Assembly (NCBI RefSeq): GCF_900105255.1
Contig: NZ_LT629763.1
Coordinates: 930,001-994,000 of the forward strand
Source of the DNA: Halopseudomonas sabulinigri
GTDB lineage: Bacteria > Pseudomonadota > Gammaproteobacteria > Pseudomonadales > Pseudomonadaceae
Direction of reading: 5' to 3'
DNA length: 64,000 nucleotides
The position numbers and the translations under genes were made by a program. How positions within the stretch are numbered: the stretch's first letter is position 1; every line of letters begins with the position of its first letter. Under the pieces are notes generated by a model, which did no database searches, was not told the origin of the DNA, and saw only the letters and a program-made list of their open reading frames with translations. Positions 37,336 to 44,371 of this stretch are shown piece after piece.

Positions 37336-37907
37336 GCCTGATGGCTCTGTTTGCCGAGCAAGGTCTGCGCGCTGCGTGCGCCTATGTAGAGCACCACGGC
37401 GATGCCCACATACAGCGCCAAAGTGCTCAGGTACTGAGGGTAGTAATGCGCGATACGCTCAACCATGCCCATCAAGGTCGGGGCGTCATAACGGCCTGAC
37501 AAAAAGTAGAAACCGCCGCTGGAGAACAGCTGGCAGACCAGCGCACTCAGCGCCATCACAGGTACCAGAATCGCCAGCGAGCCGGCCGTTTCGCGGTGCC
37601 AACCGGCGTACAGACGGCCACCAAACCAGAGTGCGCCGTAGGCTGGAATCAGCATCCAGTAGGCAACGCTCATGCAATGGTGGCCGGCGTTGATCCAGCC
37701 GACGCTGGCGACGTCAATCAGCGTCGCTTCAGCAAACAGCAGCGGGAATACCCATTTAGGTCGCAACAGCACGCCCGCCAGAAAGAACACCGCCCAGGAG
37801 GCGCTGGGCAGGTTTTGCAGCGGAAAGTGGCTACCACGGGTCATGGCCATCAATGCCACCAGCGCAACGCCGATGTACAGCTGGGTAGATCTGGACAGGT
37901 TAAGCAC
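37332..37907 (-). CDS. btuM: BtuM-family cobalamin transporter (solitary ECF S-component-like)
   Basis: A 191-residue inner-membrane protein with about six helices. GTG 37907 is the start because GAGGAG lies seven bases upstream; an ATG at 37934 would add nine residues. Counted from the GTG, His27, Asp65, Cys78, Tyr83 and Arg151 match the residues I recall for Thiobacillus BtuM (H28, D67, C80, Y85, R153). The Asp-Cys, Cys-Tyr and Cys-Arg spacings are the same (13, 5 and 73). There Cys is the cobalt ligand that removes cyanide from cyanocobalamin. It sits between btuB and cobO, and no BtuCD is visible, so it is the likely inner-membrane B12 entry route. Confidence 0.82.
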   Translation of the reverse strand: MLNLSRSTQLYIGVALVALMAMTRGSHFPLQNLPSASWAVFFLAGVLLRPKWVFPLLFAEATLIDVASVGWINAGHHCMSVAYWMLIPAYGALWFGGRLYAGWHRETAGSLAILVPVMALSALVCQLFSSGGFYFLSGRYDAPTLMGMVERIAHYYPQYLSTLALYVGIAVVLYIGARSAQTLLGKQSHQA

Positions 37908-37935
37908 GGTCGTTCTCCTCGTTGAAAACAGCAAA

Positions 37936-37963
37936 GCGTTTGCGCCCTGGTCAGCGCAAACGC
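37936..37963 (-). terminator. Hairpin between btuB and btuM
   Basis: Perfect 10-base arms GCGTTTGCGC/GCGCAAACGC with an eight-base loop. On the minus strand TTTGCTGTTTTC follows. It lies 46 bases after btuB and 29 bases before the btuM start. It looks like a leaky terminator or processing stem that would lower expression of the cob genes relative to btuB. Confidence 0.5.
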
Positions 37964-38009
37964 CTTTGGCTACCGTCCCGGTAGAGACGGCTGGGTCCTG
38001 CAGCCTGGC

Positions 38010-39821
38010 CTACATGGCCTGGTAGCGCAGGGTCAGGTACCCCGCGCGACCCGGTTGCTGGTAGGTGGCGGCGGTTTCGTAATCGGTATCGAACAGATTG
38101 GTGATCTGCGCCTGTACCCGCCAGGCGTGACTCAGCCAGTAGGTAGCACGCAGATCAAGGGTGTTATACCCGGGCAGGTCCGTACTGTTTGCGGCGTTAT
38201 CCCAGCGCCGACCTTCGGCGTGCAGGCTGGCGCCAACGCCGATGCGACCAAAGCGGCGATCCACATCCAGATTGAAAACCTGCTCGGCGCGGCGCGGCAG
38301 CAGGTCGCCCTGGCCGGCGCGATTGGACGCGTTTTTCGGGTCCTGCAGGGTCAGGTTGCCCTGCCAGCTCCACCCCAACAGCTGGGTAGCGGCTTCCAGC
38401 TCCAACCCGTTGATGGTGGCCTTGTCGATGTTCTGCGCCTGTAGCCCAGCGCCGCTGTTGAAATAGGCGATCAGATCGTCGATCTCATTGCGAAACGCGG
38501 TGGCCGACCAGTTGCCCCAGTCGTGCCAGCCTTGTAGCCCGGCCTCCAGGCTCTTGGAGCTTTCCGGTTCCAGGTCTGCATTACCAAAGCCGGGGTAATA
38601 CAGTTGATTGAAGGTCGGTGCCTTGAACGCTGTGCCGTAACTGGCCACCGCACGCAATGCATCGGTGAGTTGCAGGCCATAACCCAAACTGCCGGTGTTG
38701 TGCGCACCAAACTGCTCGTTGTCGTCATGGCGCAGGCTGAGCTGCACTTCGTGACGGCCGAACTGCGCCAGGTATTGCGCGTAAACGCCGTGGTTGTCGC
38801 GGCCGTCTTCGGCGAAGGTGCCGGTGCCGTTGACCTCGTCGTCCAGCCAGTCGTAGCCCAGGGTCAGCAGTTGCCCTTCTGCTAGGCGCAGGTCGTTTTG
38901 CCAGCCGAAGCTATCGCGCCGGGTATCGATGCGGGTGTTGAAGGTGTTGCCGTTGAAGGTGTCGGTCTTGTCTTCACTGCGACCAGCCTGCAGGGTCACA
39001 TCCCAGGCGCTCAGCGGCGAGAAGCGGGCACGTGCGCCGTACACCTTGGTGACGTTGTCAGCGTTGGCCTTGAAGCCGGAGTCGTAATCGTTGTGCGAGT
39101 CGACCTGCAGGATATTGCCATCCAGCGTCAGTCCGTTGGCAAAGCGGTAGCCGCCGCTGAGATTGGCCGATAGCTCGCGGTAACCGTCATGGTCCACTTC
39201 GCGCGAAGGGCGCGCATCAATGCCTTCATCTTTCAGGCTGCTGGCACCCAGGTTGTACCAGGCCTTGTCGTCGCCGCCCGACACTCCGGCAGTGCCGGAA
39301 AGGTGCTGCGCGCTGCCAACAGTGGTCGAGAAGTACGGCTGCGCCCCGCCATCACCGCCCCGGCGGGTGAAAATTTGAATCACCCCGCCAATCGCCTCTG
39401 AACCATACAGGCTGGAGCGCGGCCCACGCACCACCTCAATCCGCTCAATCTGCTCTACCGGCAGGTTTTGCAGCGCGGCGTCGCCGGTGGTAGCTGACCC
39501 TATGCGCACGCCATCGATCAACACCAGCACCTGATTGGTACTGGCGCCGCGAATGCTGATCGTGGTGTTCTTGCCGGGGCCACCGGTGTTGACCAGGTTG
39601 ACACCCGGCACACGGCGCAGCAACTGGTCGACACTGGTGACCTGCAGTCGCTCGATATCGTTACGATCAAACACGCTGGTGGCAGCAATGCTTTGCGCGC
39701 CGCTCTGCGCCGTTCGGGTGGCGGTCACCACCTGATCATCAAGGCTCAGGGTATGTGCTAAAGAAAGGGAAGACAGGCCAACGAGGCCAAGCGCCACCGG
39801 GGCGCGAAAAAAAGTTTTCAT
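38010..39821 (-). CDS. btuB: TonB-dependent vitamin B12 receptor
   Basis: An outer-membrane receptor of ~603 residues. A signal peptide (FRAPVALGLVGLSSLSLA) ends near residue 22. A TonB box-like DDQVVTATR follows near 27-35, and then the plug domain (DQLLRRVPGVNLVN, ISIRGASTNQVLVLIDGVRIGS). A 22-strand-type barrel ends TLRYQAM, where the last residue is Met rather than the common aromatic. ATG 39821 is used rather than the longer reading to 39905, which has no signal-peptide logic. The upstream cobalamin riboswitch fixes the substrate class as corrinoid. Confidence 0.93.
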   Translation of the reverse strand: MKTFFRAPVALGLVGLSSLSLAHTLSLDDQVVTATRTAQSGAQSIAATSVFDRNDIERLQVTSVDQLLRRVPGVNLVNTGGPGKNTTISIRGASTNQVLVLIDGVRIGSATTGDAALQNLPVEQIERIEVVRGPRSSLYGSEAIGGVIQIFTRRGGDGGAQPYFSTTVGSAQHLSGTAGVSGGDDKAWYNLGASSLKDEGIDARPSREVDHDGYRELSANLSGGYRFANGLTLDGNILQVDSHNDYDSGFKANADNVTKVYGARARFSPLSAWDVTLQAGRSEDKTDTFNGNTFNTRIDTRRDSFGWQNDLRLAEGQLLTLGYDWLDDEVNGTGTFAEDGRDNHGVYAQYLAQFGRHEVQLSLRHDDNEQFGAHNTGSLGYGLQLTDALRAVASYGTAFKAPTFNQLYYPGFGNADLEPESSKSLEAGLQGWHDWGNWSATAFRNEIDDLIAYFNSGAGLQAQNIDKATINGLELEAATQLLGWSWQGNLTLQDPKNASNRAGQGDLLPRRAEQVFNLDVDRRFGRIGVGASLHAEGRRWDNAANSTDLPGYNTLDLRATYWLSHAWRVQAQITNLFDTDYETAATYQQPGRAGYLTLRYQAM

Positions 39822-39956
39822 GCTGCGTGATTGCTCCGTCGTACCCACCCGCACGACACTGACTGAGATACACAGTGGCGGAGGCAGGAGAACGGCAGCC
39901 AGCAAGCATCGGCGGGCCGTACACCTACAGCGCCCACCGCACTGTTGTGATTCGCA

Positions 39957-40161
39957 TCAGGCCGGTCTCCGGGCTTGCGATTGGATCTGTTGATCCTGCG
40001 ACCTGAACCTTCCCATGCACAGCACAGTGGTTTTCTCAGGGGCATCGCCGTGAGGCGAACATCGCTTACCGTTGCGGGGGCAGCGCCGGAATTGTCTGCA
40101 TTGGCAGACGCACCGGCTTCCCAGTTTCACCCTCTCTGAATAGAGGGAACCTGAAGCAGGC
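39957..40161 (-). ncRNA. Cobalamin riboswitch
   Basis: On the minus strand the ~205-base element shows the conserved parts in order: GGTTCCC near the 5' end, GGGAAGCCGGTG, GCTGCCCCCGCAACGGTAAG, an ACCACTGTGC segment, CATGGGAAGG, and the closing GCCCGGAGACCGGCCTGATG (B12 box). It ends ~136 bases before the btuB ATG. Such elements switch off expression when adenosylcobalamin is bound. It would control btuB and, by read-through, the whole cob operon. Confidence 0.93.
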
Positions 40162-40165
40162 GTGA

Positions 40166-40194
40166 AGAGTAGAGAGTTTGCCGCAGAGCGTCAA
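40166..40194 (-). promoter_or_regulatory. Candidate sigma70 promoter of the btuB-cob operon
   Basis: TTGACG (-35), 17-base spacer, TACTCT (-10) on the minus strand. The predicted start, about 7 bases downstream (~40159), coincides with the 5' edge of the riboswitch. The -10 matches only three of six positions; support comes mainly from position. Confidence 0.5.
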
Positions 40195-40257
40195 CCGAGC
40201 TTTAACGCCGCCCGCATAACGGGCAAAACCGGCCACGCTGCGCCAGAATCGTGCAGT

Positions 40258-41547
40258 TCAGCGCGGGCCGGGGCGGGTAACTGGCGTTTTCAGCAGTGCG
40301 TCGTAATTGAGAATGGTTTGAGCGACATCGCACAGCTTCTGGCTTCGTTCCATGGCGGCACTCTGCAACGCGCGAAACGCCTCTTCCTCACTCAAACCCT
40401 GTTGTGTCATCAGCACGCCCTTGGCGCGCTCGATGGTCTTGCGCTCGCTGAGGCTGCGGCGCGCGTTTTCCAGCTCGTCGTGCAACTGCTGCAGGCGCAC
40501 GGTCTGCTCGTGCAACACCTCCAGCACCGAGCGCTGCACGTGATTGCCCAGACGCTCACCTGGCAACGGATCAAGCTCCGTAGCCTGTACGTTGTACAGC
40601 CGCGCCGCCGGCGTATTGGCCTCGTCATCCAGGCTGTTGAGCCGCTTCAGCAAGCGGCGCTGGCTATCCAGATCCGCCTTGGCCTGGCTGGTACTGTGCT
40701 CACACATCAGTTGCAGTTTATCGGCCAGGTCGTCCTCGACCTGCTTCATGCTGTCGATACGCTGCGAGGTGAGTTCAAACCACAACTCGCCCATCGCCGC
40801 CTGCACCTGGCTTCGCTCATTGGTACGGGCCGCCACCTGCCGCAGCCGTGCGATCTCACCCACCAGCTCTTCACTGCAGAGGGTCAGCCAATGACGCTTG
40901 CTGTCGGGGTCGGCGAACTCGATAAAGGTATCAAAACAGCGACGCTGGGCATCTTCGAGATAAGCCAGCTTGTCGCGCTGGGTTTGGTCGAAGTAACCGG
41001 CGATAAAACCGGAAACCCCAATAGCCCGCTCCTGCCCCGCCAGTTCCTTGCCCTGCATGAAGTTGAACATCGCCACCAGGGCGCGTGTTACGCGCGGATC
41101 GACTGCGGTGTCCGCCGCTTCAAATACCACAGCCAGCAAGCCGGCGATCAGGCGGGTAAAGCTGCGAGTCGCGTCCTGCGCGCTGATTTGCTGCGCGCGC
41201 ACTCGCCGCCGCACGGCCGGTAGCGCGTCCAGGCCGTGCAATACAAAGGCGACGCGGGTAAACAGGCGCGCCTTGTCGGCGCCGCAGCCGTGCTCTATAT
41301 CCATGCGGTTGAAGGCCTTGCGTACTCGCTCAGCGCAAGCGCTGGCAGTCGCAGACAGCTCATCCAGCGGCTGCCGGTAACGTTCCGCCTGGCCTCCCAG
41401 ATACATGTTGGAAAAGCCGCGTTCACGCTGCAGCGCGTGCACCAGACGGCTGATTTCGCTGACCAGCTGACAGGTCAGCGCCAGTGCCTGCAGCCCCTGC
41501 ATTTCACTGCGCCGGGCCGCCAGCATGAAATCAAGCGCTGTCGACAT
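40258..41547 (-). CDS. NIT-ANTAR nitrate/nitrite-sensing antiterminator
   Basis: A 429-residue soluble regulator. Residues ~30-290 are the helical NIT sensor domain (RLVHALQRERGFSNMYLGG, and FNFMQGKELAGQERAIG). The C-terminal ~60 residues are an ANTAR RNA-binding domain: ERKTIERAKGVLMTQQGLSEEEAF. The layout is that of Klebsiella NasR, which binds nitrate and prevents leader termination of nitrate-assimilation genes. No nitrate-assimilation gene and no paired-hairpin target is seen here, so the target is elsewhere. GGAGG precedes ATG 41547. Transcription runs toward the cobalamin riboswitch. Confidence 0.88.
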   Translation of the reverse strand: MSTALDFMLAARRSEMQGLQALALTCQLVSEISRLVHALQRERGFSNMYLGGQAERYRQPLDELSATASACAERVRKAFNRMDIEHGCGADKARLFTRVAFVLHGLDALPAVRRRVRAQQISAQDATRSFTRLIAGLLAVVFEAADTAVDPRVTRALVAMFNFMQGKELAGQERAIGVSGFIAGYFDQTQRDKLAYLEDAQRRCFDTFIEFADPDSKRHWLTLCSEELVGEIARLRQVAARTNERSQVQAAMGELWFELTSQRIDSMKQVEDDLADKLQLMCEHSTSQAKADLDSQRRLLKRLNSLDDEANTPAARLYNVQATELDPLPGERLGNHVQRSVLEVLHEQTVRLQQLHDELENARRSLSERKTIERAKGVLMTQQGLSEEEAFRALQSAAMERSQKLCDVAQTILNYDALLKTPVTRPGPR

Positions 41548-41705
41548 ATCTCCCCCTCCCCGGTCTGAGATGCCGGTTCAGCAAAGACGCAGCAATACCT
41601 GTGCCATCCGGCAGCCGGGCCACCCTGCGCACCGGCCTTTGCAGTGGAAACAATGCCACCTAATGTGAAGACAACAATGACTCTCGTTTCGCAGGAGACA
41701 CCAAC

Positions 41706-42053
41706 ATGTTCGAACCCGGCCAACTGCACCTCGCGCGCATGCGTCTGCTGCCGACCGACAGCGGTTTCAGTATCGACATTCGCTATCAGGTGGAGCAGCA
41801 AGGCAAGGCAGTCAGCTTCCATGTCACCGGTGAAGTCAACGGCGAGGCGATTGACGAAGGTTTCACGCTAACGCGCGACAGCGCGTTCAACTTTGCCAGT
41901 GATATTGATCACCTGCTGCGCCGCCACCAGGTGTTGTCGCCTGAGTTCATGTCGCTGACGACGCATCACGAATACGACGCCATGTTCGAGGACATCCGCA
42001 GCCAGTTGCATGCCTGGCACGGCGAAGCCATCGACCTGGATCAGTTCACCTAG
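41706..42053 (+). CDS. DUF5064 family protein
   Basis: A 115-residue soluble protein starting MFEPGQLHLARM, which I recognise as the DUF5064 start in pseudomonads. The N-terminal half looks like beta strands (FSIDIRYQVEQQGKAVSFHV) and the C-terminal half like helices (FNFASDIDHLLRRH). AGGAG is eight bases before ATG 41706. Function unknown; the family seems restricted to Pseudomonas relatives. Stands alone, divergent from the NIT-ANTAR gene. Confidence 0.78.
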   Translation: MFEPGQLHLARMRLLPTDSGFSIDIRYQVEQQGKAVSFHVTGEVNGEAIDEGFTLTRDSAFNFASDIDHLLRRHQVLSPEFMSLTTHHEYDAMFEDIRSQLHAWHGEAIDLDQFT

Positions 42054-42106
42054 GTAGCGCAGGGAGGTAAAACCAGACGGGAAACAGCCAACTGACGGGC
42101 AACAAA

Positions 42107-42136
42107 AAACCCCAGTTGCGTGAGCAACTGGGGTTT
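42107..42136 (-). terminator. Rho-independent terminator of tRNA-Asp
   Basis: A 13-base perfect stem AAACCCCAGTTGC/GCAACTGGGGTTT with a four-base loop. A T-run of six follows on the minus strand, just after the tRNA. It may also serve the DUF5064 gene from the other side. Confidence 0.9.
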
Positions 42137-42144
42137 ATCTGATA

Positions 42145-42221
42145 TGGCGCAGCGGACGGGACTCGAACCCGCGACCCCCGGCGTGACAGGCCGGTATTCT
42201 AACCAACTGAACTACCGCTGC
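42145..42221 (-). tRNA. tRNA-Asp (anticodon GTC)
   Basis: A 77-base tRNA with encoded CCA. The acceptor arms GCAGCGG and CCGCTGC pair, followed by discriminator G and CCA. The anticodon arm CCGGCCTGTCACGCCGG presents GTC. The T-loop is GGGTTCGAGTCCC. D-arm GTTCAGTTGGTTAGAAT is as in other proteobacterial tRNA-Asp. Confidence 0.96.
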
Positions 42222-42535
42222 GCATCAGCTCAAAACCCTGCAAAAACGTCGCTGCAGAGCGTCTGAACTGGCGCGCATTGTAAACATTCCATCAAGGGAG
42301 TCAAGCACTTGCGTGAGATTTATTATCCACGCGATAACTGTGGCGAAGCGTGCCTCAGAGCGCCCCGCGCGTGCGCCTTTCAATAGCCGGCTGCGCCCAT
42401 TCGCCACCACAGTGCGCAACGGCTGCGCCTCATCATTGCTCCCGATTAACAGATAACACTTTGGCGCATCAGCGTTTGCCTTGCGGGCGCAGAGCGACCA
42501 TGATGAAGACAAACCCCACACAAAGGATCAAGCCC
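42222..42535. other. Intergenic region between tRNA-Asp and DUF2897
   Basis: About 310 bases. It should hold the tRNA-Asp promoter (minus) and the DUF2897 promoter (plus). No convincing -35/-10 pair was found. An in-frame upstream extension of the DUF2897 ORF crosses it but reads like random Arg/Ala/Pro-rich sequence. Confidence 0.5.
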
Positions 42536-42709
42536 ATGCCGTGGTACGGATGGCTGTTTATCGCACTGGCGCTCGGCAGCATCGTCGGCAGCCTGCTGAT
42601 GCTGCGCGACAACGCCGGGAGCAACAAGGTCAGCAAGGAAACCATTGCCCGTGTGAAAGCGCGCGAAGCGGAACTCGCAGCAGAGGAAGCGCGCGAAGAA
42701 AAGCGGTAG
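42536..42709 (+). CDS. DUF2897 small membrane protein
   Basis: 57 residues: one N-terminal transmembrane helix (WYGWLFIALALGSIVGSLLML, residues 3-23) and a charged, helical cytoplasmic tail ending EEAREEKR. This is the DUF2897 pattern. ATG 42536 has AAGGA about nine bases upstream, and homology begins exactly there. Function unknown. It is 87 bases before the DUF2058 gene. Confidence 0.8.
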   Translation: MPWYGWLFIALALGSIVGSLLMLRDNAGSNKVSKETIARVKAREAELAAEEAREEKR

Positions 42710-42796
42710 ACTAGCGGCGCAAACGCCACCCCCTGGCTCGGATTCATTTGCGTGCGGGCATTTTTTTGCTCGCCGCCGACAAGACAGTTACAGATC

Positions 42797-43321
42797 ATGG
42801 TCAATTCTCTGCAAGCTCAACTCCTCAAAGCCGGCCTGGTTGACGAGAAAAAACTCAAGCAAGCACAGCGCGCCAAGAAGAAGGCCGCCAAAACCGAACC
42901 CGCGCAGGACACCGGCAAAGCCATTGCCCAGGCGCGCACGGAAAAGGCCGAGCGTGACCGCCAGCTCAATCAGCAACGCCAGGAAGAGGCCGCGCGCAAG
43001 GAGCGTGAGGCGCAGGTCAAGCAGATGGTCGAGAACAGCAAGCTGGATCGCAGTGGCGGCGAAACGCCCTACCAGTTTGTCAGCAAGAACAAGATCAAGA
43101 AGATTCACGTCACCAAGGAGCAGTTCGATCTGCTTAGCCGCGGTCGCCTGGGTATCACCCGGCTGTCGGGCAACTTCGTGCTGATCCCGCTGGAAATCGC
43201 TGAAAAGGTACGCGAGCGCGCACCACACTGGCCGGTCTACGTCGCCCAAGCCAAGGCCGAAGCACCAGCCGAAGATGATCCTTATGCTGCCTTCCAGGTC
43301 CCTGATGACCTGATGTGGTAG
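42797..43321 (+). CDS. DUF2058 (YaiL-like) protein
   Basis: A 174-residue cytoplasmic protein of the DUF2058 family. It begins MVNSLQAQLLKAGLVDEKKLKQ, continues with a very Lys/Ala/Gln-rich helix (QRAKKKAAKTE, AQARTEKAERDRQLNQQ) that is probably a long coiled coil, and ends in a compact domain (PYQFVSKNKIKKIHV, DLLSRGRLGI). A nucleolar-like, RNA-associated role has been suggested for relatives but is not established. ATG 42797 is preferred over a reading from 42752. Confidence 0.85.
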   Translation: MVNSLQAQLLKAGLVDEKKLKQAQRAKKKAAKTEPAQDTGKAIAQARTEKAERDRQLNQQRQEEAARKEREAQVKQMVENSKLDRSGGETPYQFVSKNKIKKIHVTKEQFDLLSRGRLGITRLSGNFVLIPLEIAEKVRERAPHWPVYVAQAKAEAPAEDDPYAAFQVPDDLMW

Positions 43322-43329
43322 CACTGATG

Positions 43330-43356
43330 TAGCCCGGCGCCTTGCGCGCCGGGCTA
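43330..43356. terminator. Hairpin between DUF2058 and the retropepsin gene
   Basis: An 11-base stem TAGCCCGGCGC/GCGCCGGGCTA, loop CTTGC, eight bases after the DUF2058 stop and 12 bases before the stop of the convergent gene. No long T-run. It likely protects or ends both transcripts. Confidence 0.55.
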
Positions 43357-43367
43357 CTTGGCCGACG

Positions 43368-44033
43368 CTATTCTTCGGCTTCCAGCTCTTCTTCAGTCTG
43401 CTCTGGCTGATCAATCTCGCTGTCGTCTACCAGATTTTCGTCATCCTTCATGCGCTCCTGCTTGTCGCGCTCATCCTCGTGCTCCTGCTCTGAACAACTG
43501 GGCTTGAGCAGGAAGGTGTCAGACACATCGATCAGGCCGATGTGCTCGATGGTCCGACGGCCGATCAGCACCGGGTAAGTCATGTCGCCGCGGTCACGCA
43601 GGGAAAACTGCTCCTCGTAAACCTGGTCACCCATGCAGATCGACATTTTCACTACCGGACGACGATCGGAGCCACCCGCGCCGCGCACCAGAATGCGGCG
43701 AAACACCGGACGCTCGAATTTCATGGTGACCAGCTCGCCGGAGTCGGCATCCTTCACCGGAACGTCGTAGCGGACCCAGGGCTTGCCCTTGTGCTCGAAG
43801 GTCTCCAGATTGACCGCATGCATCGACGAGGTCAGTGCCCCCGAATCGACCTTGATCTTCACGGCCGTATGCTCAGGCATGATCAGACCCTTCTCGATCC
43901 AGCCCACTACCTGCTTCTCGTGGCGCTCGCCCGCCTCGTCCACGCGATCATCGCTACCGGCCTGAGCCATGCCCGCGACGGACGCCAGCAGTACACACGC
44001 TGATAACGACATCACCTTGAAAACTGACTGCAT
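43368..44033 (-). CDS. Retropepsin-like (PF05618) periplasmic protein with acidic tail
   Basis: A 221-residue exported protein. A signal peptide ends GMAQA (residue 25). The core matches the PF05618 family, once called ATP-dependent zinc proteases and now viewed as retropepsin-like: VGWIEKGLI, then KIKVDSGALTSSMHA with the catalytic-type Asp63-Ser-Gly, and YPVLIGRRTIEHIGLIDV near 155-172. The last ~40 residues are almost all charged (EHEDERDKQERMKDDEN, then EEELEAEE), much longer and more acidic than the core needs. AAGGA precedes ATG 44033. Substrate unknown. Confidence 0.82.
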   Translation of the reverse strand: MQSVFKVMSLSACVLLASVAGMAQAGSDDRVDEAGERHEKQVVGWIEKGLIMPEHTAVKIKVDSGALTSSMHAVNLETFEHKGKPWVRYDVPVKDADSGELVTMKFERPVFRRILVRGAGGSDRRPVVKMSICMGDQVYEEQFSLRDRGDMTYPVLIGRRTIEHIGLIDVSDTFLLKPSCSEQEHEDERDKQERMKDDENLVDDSEIDQPEQTEEELEAEE

Positions 44034-44371
44034 GAGAAATCCTTATTGCAAACATCAGAATAGACTGGACCACGCCCGGAAAGTGCCCTCCGCCCTGCGG
44101 CAGAACACCGGTTTCGGCGCTTTATATACCAGTTAAGACGATAAGAACACCTGTCTATCTTATATCGACCAATCACAGAAACCGATTAGCACTTGAAAGC
44201 CGGCGCCACATGACGTCAAATTGACATCATGCATGCCAATAAAATATCACTCAGGTTATGCAGCTCACTGCCGATATGCTCGGTACCGGGATCTGACTAG
44301 TCAGCTTCCGCTACCAATGCAGAACAATTAAAACAAAATGCCGTATGCCATTCAGTGCGTGGAGGTTGTAG
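44034..44371. other. Intergenic control region between retropepsin and chemoreceptor genes
   Basis: 338 bases, AT-richer than the surroundings, between divergent genes. It holds a near-perfect 21-base palindrome (listed separately). No confident -35/-10 pair is assigned. A GCCGATAT near 44270 resembles a sigma28 -10 but lacks the matching -35. Confidence 0.5.
44210..44230. promoter_or_regulatory. Palindromic candidate operator
   Basis: Ten-base arms ATGACGTCAA and TTGACATCAT around a central A, with a single mismatch between the arms. It lies 141 bases upstream of the chemoreceptor start and 176 bases upstream of the retropepsin start. The shape suits a dimeric transcription factor; none is assigned. 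Confidence 0.5.

Noticed and set aside
42350-42535. N-terminal extension of the DUF2897 ORF by 62 codons
   Set aside because: The extension reads as Pro/Arg/Ala/His-rich filler, while ATG 42536 has a ribosome site and gives the standard DUF2897 start.
44270-44277. GCCGATAT upstream of the chemoreceptor as a sigma28 -10 element
   Set aside because: Seven of eight bases match, but no TAAA-type -35 lies at 14-16 bases; the nearest TAAA is 26 bases away.
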